From the NCBI GenBank assembly GCA_039654915.1, contig CM077594.1:34011001-34075000 (forward strand): a stretch of 64,000 nucleotides of DNA, read 5' to 3'. The position numbers were made by a program, and so were the translations under genes. This DNA comes from Aquilaria yunnanensis (lineage: Eukaryota; Streptophyta; Magnoliopsida; Malvales; Thymelaeaceae). The notes under the pieces are model-generated. The model worked only from the letters and a program-made list of their open reading frames with translations, did not search any database and was not told the DNA's origin. Position 1 is the stretch's first letter, and the number at the start of each line of letters is the position of its first letter. Of this stretch, positions 38,325 through 49,259 are shown in pieces.

Positions 38325-38364
38325 AAACTCAATCAATTTTTCAAACACAGTCAATTTTTCTTCA

Positions 38365-38386
38365 ACGATAGGAGAGTTCCTATCGT
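38365..38386. other. Dyad B of the monomer (exemplar, perfect A:T form)
   Basis: The arms ACGATAGGA and TCCTATCGT are a perfect 9-bp inverted repeat around the 4-nt loop GAGT. The most common monomer form has TCCTGTCGT on the right arm, which leaves a single T/G mismatch. Dyad B ends one base before dyad A of the next monomer, so the two dyads nearly abut and alternate with a 41-bp AT-rich linker. Confidence 0.8.
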
Positions 38387-38389
38387 AAA

Positions 38390-38481
38390 GGTTCTAAGGA
38401 AATCTCCTTAACCTCAAACTTCAATCAATTTTTCAAACACAGTCAATTTTTCTTCAACGATAGGAGAGTTCCTGTCGTAGA
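38390..38481 (+). repeat. Representative full-length 92-bp monomer
   Basis: This copy is close to the consensus and shows the internal layout, taking GGTT as the start. It runs through the first dyad (TAAGGA, loop AATC, TCCTTA, then ACCTC), an AT-rich linker containing two CAATTTTT motifs 18 bp apart, and the second dyad (CGATAGGA, loop GAGT, TCCTGTCG). The phase is arbitrary. The next monomer begins at 38,482 with GGTTATAAGG, a frequent alternative to GGTTCTAAGG. Confidence 0.9.
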
Positions 38482-38645
38482 GGTTATAAGGAAATCTCCT
38501 TAACCTCAAACTCAATCAAATTTTCTTCAACGATAGGAGAGTTCCTGTTGTAGAGGTTCTAAGGAAATCTCCTTAACCTTAAACTTCAATCAATTTTTGA
38601 AACACCGTGAATTTTCTCTAATTATAGGAGAGTTCCTGTCGTAGA
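38390..38645 (+). repeat. 256-bp trimer repeat, copy 1
   Basis: The trimer is a 92-bp monomer, a 73-bp short monomer with CAATCAAATTTTC, and a 91-bp monomer with GTGAATTTTCTCTAATTATAGG (ATTATAGG at 38,621). The 256-bp length is exactly 92+73+91, so the duplication kept monomer register. Confidence 0.85.
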
Positions 38646-38901
38646 GGTTCTAAGGAAATCTCCTTAACCTCAAACTTCAATCAATTTTTCAAACACAGTC
38701 AATTTTTCTTCAACGATAGGAGAGTTCTTGTCGTAGAGGTTATAAGGAAATCTCCTTAACCTCAAACTCAATCAAATTTTCTTCAACGATAGGAGAGTTC
38801 CTGTTGTAGAGGTTCTAAGGAAATCTCCTTAACCTTAAACTTCAATCAATTTTTGAAACACTGTGAATTTTCTCTAATTATAGGAGAGTTCCTGTCGTAG
38901 A
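38646..38901 (+). repeat. 256-bp trimer repeat, copy 2
   Basis: This is a direct tandem copy of the preceding trimer with its ATTATAGG mark at 38,877. It differs at only a few bases, for example ACTGTGAATT instead of ACCGTGAATT and GTTCTTGTCG instead of GTTCCTGTCG. Confidence 0.85.
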
Positions 38902-40274
38902 GGTTCTAAGGAAATCCCCCTAACCTCAAACTCAATTAATTTTTTTTCAATGATATGAGAGTTCTTATCGGAGAGGTTTTAAAGAAATCTCCTTAACCTC
39001 AAACATAAATCAATTTTGCAAATACAGTCAATTTTTCTTTAACGATAGGACTGTTCCTGTCGTTGAGGTTATAAGGAAATCTCCTTAACCTCAGAATTTC
39101 AATCAATTTTTCAAACACAGTCAAGTTTTATTCAACGGTAGGAGAGTTCTTGTCGTAGAGGTTCTAAGGAAATCTCCTTAACCTCAAACTTCAATAAATT
39201 TTTCAAACACAGTTAATTTTTCTTCCAAGATAGGAGAGTTCATACCGTAGAGTTTCTAAGGAAACCTCCTTCACCTTAAACTCAATCAACTTTTCATCAA
39301 TGACAGGACAGTTCCTATTGTAGAGGTTATGAGGAATTCTCCTTATCCTCAGACCTCAATCAATTTTTGAAACACAGTCAATTTTCTCTAACGATAGTAG
39401 AGTTAATATCCTAGAGGTTGTAAGGAAATCTCCTTAACGTCAAACTTCACTCAATTTTTCAAATACAGTTAATTTTTCTTCAACGATAAGAGAGTTCCTC
39501 TCGTAGACTCTAAGGATATATCCTTAACCTTAAACTTTAATCAATTCTTCAAACACGGTCAAGTTTTATTCAACGATAGGACAGTTCCTGTTGTAGAGGT
39601 TCTAATGAAATCTCATTAATCTCAAACTACAATCAATTTTTCAAACACTGTCAATTTTTCCTCAACGATAGGAGAGTTCCTATCGTAGAGTTTCTAAGAA
39701 AATCTCCTTAACCTCAAACTCAATCAATTTTTCTTCAACGATAGGAGAGTTCCTGTCGTAGAGGTTTTAAGGAAATCTCCTTAACCTCATACTTCAATCA
39801 ATTTTTCCTCAACGATAGAAGAGTTTCTGTCATAGCGGTTCTAAGGAACTCTCCTTAACCTCAAACTTCATTCAATTTTTCAAACACAGTCAATTTTCCT
39901 TCAAGGATATGAGAGTTCCTGTTGTAAAGGTTCTAAGGAAATCTTCTAAACCTCAACCTCAATCAATTTTTCTTCACGCTAGGAGAGTTCCTATCCTAGA
40001 GGTTCTAAGGAAAGCTCCTTAACCTCAAACTCATTGAAATTTTCAAAATCAATCAATTTTCCTTCAACGATAGGAGAGTTCCTGTCGTAGAGGTTCTAAG
40101 GAAATCTCCTTAACCTCAAACTTTAATCAATTTTTTAAACACAGTCAATTTTCTCTAACGATAGGAGAGTTACTGTCATAGAAGTTCTATGGAAATCTCC
40201 TTAACCTCAAAATTCATTCAATTTTTCAAGCACACTCAATTTTTGTTCAACGATAGGAGAGTTCCTGTCGTAGA

Positions 40275-40530
40275 GGTTATAAGGAAATCTCCTTAACCAC
40301 AAACTTCAATCAATTTTTCAAACACAGTCAATTTTTCTTCAACGATAGGAGAGTTCTTGTCGTAGAGGTTATAAGGAAATCTCCTTAACCTCAAACTCAA
40401 TCAAATTTTCTTCAACGATAGGAGAGTTCCTGTTGTAGAGGTTCTAAGGAAATCTCCTTAACCTTAAACTTCAATCAATTTTTGAAACACTGTGAATTTT
40501 CTCTAATTATAGGAGAGTTCCTGTCGTAGA
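40275..40530 (+). repeat. 256-bp trimer repeat, dispersed copy 3
   Basis: The same trimer reappears with its ATTATAGG mark at 40,506, 1,629 bp after copy 2. It shares GTTCTTGTCG and ACTGTGAATT with copy 2. Downstream, the AATCCCCCTAACC monomer at 38,911 also returns at 40,632, 1,721 bp on, which is one 92-bp monomer more. This suggests a decayed repeat of about 1.7 kb across 38.6-41.0 kb. Confidence 0.8.
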
Positions 40531-42630
40531 GGTTCTAAGGAAATCTCCTTAACCTCAAACTTCAATCAATTTTTCAAACACAGTCAATTTCTCTTTAACG
40601 ACAGGAGAGTTCCTGTCGTAGAGGTTCTAAGGAAATCCCCCTAACCTCAAACTCAATTAATTTTTTTTCAATGATATGAGAGTTCTTATCGTATAGGTTT
40701 TAAGGAAATCTCCTTAACCTAAAACATAAATCAGTTTTTCAAACACAGTCAATTTTTCTTTAACGATATGACTGTTCCTGTCATAGAGGTTCTAAGGAAA
40801 TCTCTTTAACCAAAAAATTTCAATCAATTTTTCAAACACAGTCAAGTTTTATTCAACGGTAGGAGAGTTCCTGTCGTAGAGTTTCCAAGGAAATCTCCTT
40901 AACCTCAAACTTCAACAAATTTTTCAAACACAGTTAATTTTTCTTCCACGATAAGAGAGTTCCTACCGTAGAGTTTCTAAGGAAACCTCATTCACCTTAA
41001 ACTCAATCATCTTTTCATCAATGACAGGACAGTTCCTTAATCTCAAACTCATTCAAATTTTCAAAATCAATCAATTTTTCTTCAACGATAGGAGAGTTCC
41101 TGTCGTAGAGGTTTTATGGAAATCTCCTTAACCTCAAACTTCAATCAATTTTTTAAACACAGTCAATTTTCTCTAACGATAGGAGAGTTCCTGTCATAGA
41201 AGTTCTAAGGAAATCTCCTTAACCTCTAAATTCATTCAATTTTTCAAACACAGTCAATTTTTGTTCAACGATAAGAGAGTTCCTGTCGTAGAGGTTCTAA
41301 GGAAACCTCGTTAACCTTAAACTTCAAACGATTTTTCAAACATAGTCAAGTTTTCTTCAACGATTGGAGAGTTCCTGTCATAGAGGTTCTAAGGAAATCT
41401 CCTTAACCTCAAACTTCAACCAATTTTTCAAATAGAGTCAATTTTTCTTCAACGATAGGAGAGTTCCTCTCATAGCGGTTCTAAGGAAATCTCCTTAACC
41501 TCAAACTTCAATCAATATTTCAAAGACAACCAAGTTTTCTTCAATGATAGGAGAGTTCCTGTCGTAGAGGTTCTAAGGCAATCTCCTAAACCTCAAACTT
41601 CAATCAATTTTTCAAACACAGTCAATTTTTGCTCAACGATAGGAGATTTCCTATCGTAGAGGTTCTAAAGAAATCTCATTAACCTCAAACTTCAATCAAT
41701 TTTTCAATCACAATCAATTTTTCTTCAAGGAAAGGAGAGTTCTTGTCGTAAAGGTTCTAAGGAAATCTTCTTAACCTCAATCTCAATCAATTTTTCTTCA
41801 TGATAGGAGAGTTCTTATCCTAGATGTTCTATGGAAAGCTCATTAACCTCAAACTCAATCAAATTTCCAGAATCAATCAATTTTTCTTCAACGATAGGAG
41901 AGTTCCAGTCGTAGAGGTTCTAAGGAAATCGCCTAAACCTCAAACTTCATTCAATTTTTAAAACATAGTTAATTTTTCTTCAACGATATGAGAGTTCCTG
42001 TCGTAGAGGTTCTAAGGAAATCTCCTTAACCTCAAACTTCAATCAATTTATCAAACACAGTGAAGTTTTCTTCAACGATAAGAGAGTTCCTGTCGTAGAG
42101 GTTTTAAAGAAATCTCCTTAACCTCAAACATCAATCTACTTCTCAAACACAGTTAATTTTTCCTCAACGATAGGACAGTTCCTGTCGTAGAGGTTATAAG
42201 GAAATCTGCTTAACCTCAAACTTCAATCAATTTTTCAAAAACAGTCAATTTTCGTTCAACGATAGAAGAGTTCCTGTCGTAGAGGTTATAAGGAAATCTC
42301 CTTAACCTCAAACTCAATCAATTTTTCTTCAATGATAGGAGATTTCCTATTGTAGAGGTTCTAAGGAAATCTCATTAACCTCAAACTTCAATCAATTTTT
42401 GAAACACAGTCAATTTTCTCTAAGGATAAGAGAGTTCTTGTCGTAGAGGTTCTATGGAAATCTCCTTACCCTCACCCTTCAATTAATTTTTCAAATACAG
42501 TCAATTTTTGTTTAACGACAGGAGAGTTCCTGTCATAGAGGTTCTAAGGAAATCTCCTTAACCTCAAACTTCAATCAATTTCTCAAACACAGTCAATATT
42601 TCCTCAACGATAGGTGAGTTACTGTCATAG
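40531..42630 (+). repeat. Diverged monomeric satellite with decayed 1.7-kb echo
   Basis: Up to about 41.0 kb this stretch mirrors 38.9-39.3 kb (AATCCCCCTAACC, CAATGATATGAGAG, AACATAAATC, TCATCAATGACAGG in order). The rest is irregular. A fused monomer near 41,031-41,060 jumps from GACAGGACAGTTCC directly to TTAATCTCAAACTC, a local deletion across the monomer boundary. Confidence 0.75.
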
Positions 42631-44549
42631 AGGTTCTAAGGGAATCTCCTTAACCTCAAACTTCAATTAATTTTTCAAACACAGTCAAGTTTTCTTCAAC
42701 GGTAGGAGAGTTGCTGTCGTAGAGGTTCTATGGAAATCTCCTTCACCTCAAACTTCAACCAATTTTTCAAACAGAGTCAATTTTTCTTCAACGAAAGGAG
42801 AGTTCCTGTTGTAGAGGTTCTAAGGAAATCTCCTTACCCTCAAACTCAATCATTTTTTCTTCAATAATAGGAGAGTGCCTGTCGTTGAGGTTATAAGGAA
42901 ATCTCCTTAACGATAGCAGAGTTCCTGTCGTAGAGGTTATAAGGAAATCTCCTTAACCTCAAACTCAATCAATTTTTCTTCAATGATAGGCGATTTCCTT
43001 TTGTAGAGGTTCGAAGGAAATCTCCTTAACCTCAAACTTAAATCAATTTTTGAAACACAGTCAATTTTCTCTAAGGATAGGAGAGTTCCTGTCGTAGAGG
43101 TTCTAAGGAAATCTCCTTAACCTCAAACTTCAATTTATTTCTCAAACATAGTCAATTTCCCTCAACGACAGGAAATGTCCTTAACCTCAAACTCAATCGA
43201 TTTTTTTTCAATAATAGGAGTGTTCCTCTCGTTGAGGTTCCAAGGAAATCTCCTTAACCTCAAAATTAAATCAATTTTTCAAACACCGTCAATTATTCTT
43301 CAACGACAGGGGGGTTCCTCTCGTAGAGGTTGTAAGGAAATATCCTTAACCTCAAACTTCATTCAATTTTTCAAACACAGTCTAGTTTTCTTCAACGATA
43401 GGAGAGTTCCCGTCGTAAAGGTTCTAAGGATATCTCCTAAGCCTCAAACTTCAATCAATTTCTCAAACACAGTCAATATTTCCTCAACGATAGTTGAGTT
43501 CCTGTCATAGAGGTTCTAAGGGAATCTCCTTAACCTCAAACTTCAATTAATTTTACAAACACAGTCAAGTTTTCTTTAACGATAGGAGCGTTCCTGTCGT
43601 GGACGTTCTAAGGAAATCTCCTTAACCTCAAACTTCAACCAATTTTTCAAACAGAGTCAATTATTCTTCAATGATAAGAGAGTTTCTGTTGTAGAGGTTT
43701 TAAGGAAATCTCCTTAATCTCAAACTCAATCAAATTTTCTTCAATGATTGGAGAGTGCCTGTCGTTGAGGTTGGAAGGAATTCTCCTTAACCTCAAACTT
43801 CAATCAATTTTTCAGACACAGTCAATTTTCTCTAACGATAGGGGAGTTCCTGTCGTAGAGTTTCTAAGGAAATCTCCTTAACCTCAAACTTCAATCAATT
43901 TTTGAAACACAGTCAATTTTCTCTATCGATAAGAAAGTTCCTGTTGTAGAGGTTCAAAGGAAATCTCATTAACCTCAAACTTCAATCAATTTTTCAAACA
44001 CAGTCAATTTTTCCTCAACGATAGAAGAGTCCCGTCATAGAGGTTAAAAGGAAATCTCCTTATCCTCAAACTCAATCAATTTTTCTTCAACGATAGGAGG
44101 GTTCCTGTCGTAGAGGTTCTAAGGAAATCTCCTAAACCTCAAACTTCAATTAATTTTTAAAACATAGTCAATTTTTTTTCAACGATAGAAGAGTTCTTGT
44201 CATAGAGGTTCTCAGGAAATCTCGTTAACCTCAAACTTCAATCAATTTGTCAAACACAATTAGGTGTTTTTCAATGATAAGAGAGTTCCTCTCGTAGAGG
44301 TTTTAAGGAAATCTCCATAACTCCAAACTTCAATCTATTTCTCAGACCTAGTCAATTTTTCCTCAATGATAGGAGAGTTCCTGTCGTTGAGGTTCTAAGG
44401 AAATCTCCTAAACCTCAAACTTCAATCAATTTTCGAAACACAGTTAATTTTTGTTCAACGGTAGGAGAGTTCCTATCGTAGAGGTTCTAAGGAAATCTCC
44501 TTAACCTCACTCCTCAATCAATTTTTCAAACACTGTCAACTTTTCTTCA

Positions 44550-44571
44550 ACGACAGGAGAGTTCCTGTCGT
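44550..44571. other. Dyad B, perfect G:C form
   Basis: Here the left arm is ACGACAGGA and the right arm TCCTGTCGT, so the position that is T/G in the common monomer is a perfect C:G pair. The same CGACAGGA/TCCTGTCG pairing occurs at 40,599-40,618. Together with the A:T form (for example 38,365-38,386), both fully paired states occur in the array. Confidence 0.75.
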
Positions 44572-45481
44572 AGAGGTTCTAAGAAAATTTCCTTAACCTC
44601 AAACTTCAATCAATTTCTCAAACACAGTCAATATTTCCTCAACGATAGGTGAGTTCCTGTCCTAGAGGTTCTAAGGAAATCTCTTTAACCTCAAACTTCA
44701 ATTAATTTTTCAAACACAGTCAAGTTTTCTTCAACGATAGGAGAGTTTCTGTCGTAGAGGTTCTAAGGAAATCTCCTTAACCTCAAACTTCAACCAATTT
44801 TTCAAACAGAGTCAATTATTCTTCAAGGATAGGAGAGTTCCTGTTATAGAGGTTCTAAGGAAATCTCCTTAACCTCAAACTCAATCAATTTTTCTTCAAT
44901 GATAGGAGAGTGTCTGTCGTTGAGGTTATAAGGAAATCTCCTTAACCTCAAACTTCAATCAATTTTTGAAACACAGTCGATTTTTTCTATCGATAGGAGA
45001 GTTCCTGTCGTAGAGGTTCAAAGGAAATCTCATTAACCTCAAACTTCAATCAATTTCTCAAACACAGTCAATTTTTCCTCAATCATAGGAGAGTCCCGCC
45101 GTAGAGGTTAAAAGGAAATATCATTACCCTCAAACTCAATCAATTTTTCTTCAACGATAGGAGAGTTCCTGTCACAGAGGTTCTAATGAAATCTCCTAAA
45201 CCTCAAACTGCAATCAATTTTTAAAACATAGTCATTTTTTTCTTCAACGATAGAAGAGTTCTTGTCGTAGAGGTTTTAAGGAAATCTATTTAACCTCAAA
45301 CTTCAATCAATTTGTCAAACACAGTCAAGTGTTTTTCAACGATAAGAGAGTTCCCGTCGTAGAGGTTTTAAGGAAATCTCCGTAACCCCAAACTTCAATC
45401 TATTTCTCAAACACAGTCAATTTTTCCTCAATGATAGGAGAGTTCCTGTCGTTGAGGTTCTAAGGAAATCTCCTTACCCTC

Positions 45482-45665
45482 AAACTTCAATCAATTTTTC
45501 AAACACAGTTAATTTTTGTTCAACGGTAGGAGAGTTCCTATCGTAGAGGTTCTTAGGGAATCTACTTAACCTCAAACTTCAATCAATTTTTCAAACACAG
45601 TTAATTTTTGTTCAACGGTAGGAGAGTTCCTATCGTAGAGGTTCTAAGGAAATCTCCTTAACCTC
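45482..45665 (+). repeat. Adjacent duplicated monomers with GTTCAACGGTAGG
   Basis: Two consecutive monomers share CAGTTAATTTTTG followed by TTCAACGGTAGGAGAG and CCTATCGTAGAGG, 92 bp apart. The pair also occurs in the second duplication copy near 48,745-48,930, so this small duplication predates the 3.2-kb duplication. Confidence 0.7.
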
Positions 45666-45803
45666 AAACTCAGTCAAATTTTCTTCAATGATAGGAGAGT
45701 TCCTCTCGTCGAGGTTCTAAGGAAATCTCCTTAACCTCAAACAAAAATCAATTTTTCCAACACAGTCAATTTTTCTTCAACAATAGGGAAGTTCCTGTCG
45801 TAG

Positions 45804-48800
45804 AGGTTCTAAGGGAATCTCCTTAACCTCAAACTTCAATTAATTTTTCAAACACAGTCAAGTTTTCTTCAACGGTAGGAGAGTTGCTGTCGTAGAGGTT
45901 CTATGGAAATCTCCTTCACCTCAAACTTCAACCAATTTTTCACACAGAGTCAATTTTTCTTCAACGAAAGGAGAGTTCCTGTTGTAGAGGTTCTAAGGAA
46001 ATCTCCTTAACCTCAAACTCAATCAATTTTTCTTCAATAATAGGAGAGTGCCTGTCGTTGAGGTTATAAGGAAATCTCCTTAACGATAGCAGAGTTCCTG
46101 TCGTAGAGGTTATAAGGAAATCTCCTTAACCTCAAACTCAATCAATTTTTCTTCAATGATAGGAGATTTCTTTTTGCAGAGGTTCGAAGGAAATCTCCTT
46201 AACCTCAAACTTAAATCAATTTTTGAAACACAGTCAATTTTCTCTAAGGATAGGAGGGTTCCTGTCGTAGAGGTTCTAAGGAAATCTCCTTAACCTCAAA
46301 CTTCAATTTATTTTTCAAACATAGTCAATTTCCCTCAACGACAGGAAATGTCCTTAACCTCAAACTCAATCGATTTTTTTTCAATAATAGGAGTGTTCCT
46401 CTCGTTGAGGTTCCAAGGAAATCTCCTTAACCTCAAAATTAAATCAATTTTTCAAACACAGTCAATTGTTCTTCAACGACAGGGGGGTTCCTCTCGTAGA
46501 GGTTGTAAGGAAATCTCCTTAACCTCAAACTTCATTCAATTTTTCAAACACAGTCTAGTTTTCTTCAACGATAGGAGAGTTCCCGTCGTAAAGGTTCTAA
46601 GGATATCTCCTAAACCTCAAACTTCAGTCAATTTCTCAAACACAGTCAATATTTCCTCAACGATAGTTGAGTTCCTGTCATAGAGGTTCTAAGGGAATCT
46701 CCTTAACCTCAAACTTCAATTAATTTTACAAACACAGTCAAGTTTTCTTTAACCATAGGAGCGTTCCTGTCGTGGACGTTCTAAGGAAATCTCCTTAACC
46801 TCAAACTTCAACCAATTTTTCAAACAGAGTCAATTATTCTTCAATGATAAGAGAGTTCCTGTTGTAGAGGTTTTAAGGAAATCTCCTTAATCTCAAACTC
46901 AATCAAATTTTCTTCAATGATTGGAGAGTGCCTGTCGTTGAGGTTGGAAGGAATTCTCCTTAACCTCAAACTTCAATCAATTTTTCAGACACAGTCAATT
47001 TTCTCTAACGATAGGAGAGTTCCTGTCGTAGAGTTTCTAAGGAAATCTCCTAAACCTCAAACTTCAATCAATTTTTGAAACACAGTCAATTTTCTCTATC
47101 GATAAGAGAGTTCCTGTTGTAGAGGTTCAAAGGAAATCTCATTAACCTCAAACTTCAATCAATTTTTCAAACACAGTCAATTTTTCCGCAACGATAAAAG
47201 AGTCCCGTCATAGAGGTTAAAAGGAAATCTCCTTATCCTCAAACTCAATCAATTTTTCTTCAACGATAGGAGGGTTCCTGTCGTAGAGGTTCTAAGGAAA
47301 TCTCCTAAACCTCAAACTTCAATTAATTTTTAAAACATAGTCAATTTTTTTTCAACGATAGAAGAGTTCTTGTCATAGAGGTTCTCAGGAAATCTCGTTA
47401 ACCTCAAACTTCAATCAATTTGTCAAACACAATTAGGTGTTTTTCAACGATAAGAGAGTTCCTCTCGTAGAGGTTTTAAGGAAATCTCCATAACTCCAAA
47501 CTTCAATCTATTTCTCAGACCTAGTCAATTTTTCCTCAATGATAGGAGAGTTCCTGTCGTTGAGGTTCTAAGGAAATCTCCTAAACCTCAAACTTCAATC
47601 AATTTTCGAAACACAGTTAATTTTTGTTCAACGGTAGGAGAGTTCCTATCGTAGAGGTTCTAAGGAAATCTCCTTAACCTCACTTCTCAATCAATTTTTC
47701 AAACACTGTCAACTTTTCTTCAACGACAGGAGAGTTCCTGTCGTAGAGGTTCTAAGAAAATTTCCTTAACCTCAAACTTCAATCAATTTCTCAAACACAG
47801 TCAATATTTCCTCAACGATAGGTGAGTTCCTGTCCTAGAGGTTCTAAGGAAATCTCTTTAACCTCAAACTTCAATTAATTTTTCAAACACAGTCAAGTTT
47901 TCTTCAACGATAGGAGAGTTTCTGTCGTAGAGGTTCTAAGGAAATCTCCTTAACCTCAAACTTCAACCAATTTTTCAAACAGAGTCAATTATTCTTCAAG
48001 GATAGGAGAGTTCCTGTTATAGAGGTTCTAAGGAAATCTCCTTAACCTCAAACTCAATCAATTTTTCTTCAATGATAGGAGAGTGTCTGTCGTTGAGGTT
48101 ATAAGGAAATCTCCTTAACCTCAAACTTCAATCAATTTATCAAACATAGTCAATTTTCTCTAACGATAGGAGAGTTCCTGTCGTAGAGTTTCTAAGGAAA
48201 TCTCCTTAACCTCAAACTTCAATCAATTTTTGAAACACAGTCGATTTTTTCTATCGATAGGAGAGTTCCTGTCGTAGAGGTTCAAAGGAAATCTCATTAA
48301 CCTCAAACTTCAATCAATTTTTCAAACACAGTCAATTTTTCCTCAATGATAGGGGAGTCCCGCCGTAGAGGTTAAAAGGAAATATCCTTACCCTCAAACT
48401 CAATCAATTTTTCTTCAAGGATAGGAGAGTTCCTCTCGTAGAGGTTCTAAGGAAATCTCCTAAACCTCAAACTGCAATCAATTTTTAAAACATAGTCATT
48501 TTTTTCTTCAACTATAGAAGAGTTCTTGTCGTAGAGGTTCTAAGGAAATCTATTTAACCTAAAACTTCAATCAATTTGTCAAACACAGTCAAGTGTTTTT
48601 CAACGATAAGAGAGTTCCCGTCGTAGAGGTTTTAAGGAAATCTCCGTAACCCCAAACTTCAATCTATTTCTCAAACACAGTCAATTTTTCCTCAATGATA
48701 GGAGAGTTTCTGTCGTTGAGGTTCTAAGGAAATCTCCTTACCCTCAAACTTCAATCAATTTTTCAAACACAGTTAATTTTTGTTCAACGGTAGGAGAGTT

Positions 48801-49067
48801 CCTATCGTAGAGGTTCTTAGGGAATCTACTTAACCTCAAACTTCAATCAATTTTTCAAACACAGTTAATTTTTGTTCAACGGTAGGAGAGTTCCTATCGT
48901 AGAGGTTCTAAGGAAATCTCCCTAACCTCAAACTCAATTAAATTTTCTTCAATGATAGGAGAGTTCCTCTCGTCGAGGTTCTAAGGAAATCTCCTTAACC
49001 TCAAACAAAAATCAATTTTTCAAACACAGTCAATTTTTCTTCAACAATAGGGAAGTTCCTGTCGTAG
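45804..49067 (+). repeat. 3,264-bp tandem duplication, copy 2 (one monomer longer)
   Basis: This copy aligns to 42,631-45,803 with few substitutions. It is 91 bp longer because of one extra monomer at about 48,097-48,187 (AATTTATCAAACATAG with a GAGTTTCTAAGG boundary). After that point marker spacing becomes 3,264 bp; for example CAATAGGGAAG lies at 45,781 at the end of copy 1 and at 49,045 here. Either this copy gained the monomer or copy 1 lost it. Confidence 0.9.
48097..48187 (+). repeat. 91-bp monomer present in only one duplication copy
   Basis: The corresponding place in the first copy (after 44,924) goes straight to the TTTTTGAAACACAGTCG monomer. A close relative with TTTTTCAGACACAG occurs earlier in both copies (43,810 and 46,985), so an in-register exchange could have supplied it. 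Confidence 0.75.
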
Positions 49068-49259
49068 AGGTTCTAAGGAAATCTCCTTAACCTCAAACTT
49101 CAATCAATTTTCAAACACAGTCAAGTTTTCTTCAACGATAGGAGAGTTACTGTTGTAGAGGTTCTAAGGAAATCTCCTTAACCTCAAACTTCATTCAATT
49201 TCTAAAACACAGTCAATATTTCCTCAACGATAGGTGAGTTCCTGTCCTAGAGATTTTAA

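Larger units (their letters stand above)
32220..38389 (+). repeat. Diverged monomeric satellite, right of the LTR
   Basis: Full-length and short monomers alternate irregularly, in the same orientation as the left flank. Markers such as CAAAATCAATCAA (near 35,041 and 36,690) return without a constant period. I see no clean HOR, gene or second mobile element in this stretch. Confidence 0.9.
42631..45803 (+). repeat. 3,173-bp tandem duplication, copy 1
   Basis: Markers lie exactly 3,173 bp apart between this copy and the next: AGGTTCTAAGGG at 42,631 and 45,804, CGATAGCAGAG at 42,911 and 46,084, and GGTTATAAGG at 44,924 and 48,097. The open frames at 43,175-43,510 and 46,348-46,683 are also 3,173 bp apart, but only because they lie in the same repeat. 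The unit contains two truncated monomers, TCCTTAACGATAGCAG and GACAGGAAATGTCC, that occur only in this pair. Confidence 0.93.

Noticed and set aside
43175..46683. Two almost identical 111-residue open frames (43,175-43,510 and 46,348-46,683)
   Set aside because: They are translations of satellite monomers that happen to lack stops, and they are alike because they lie in the 3,173-bp duplication. They have no domain and no coding context.
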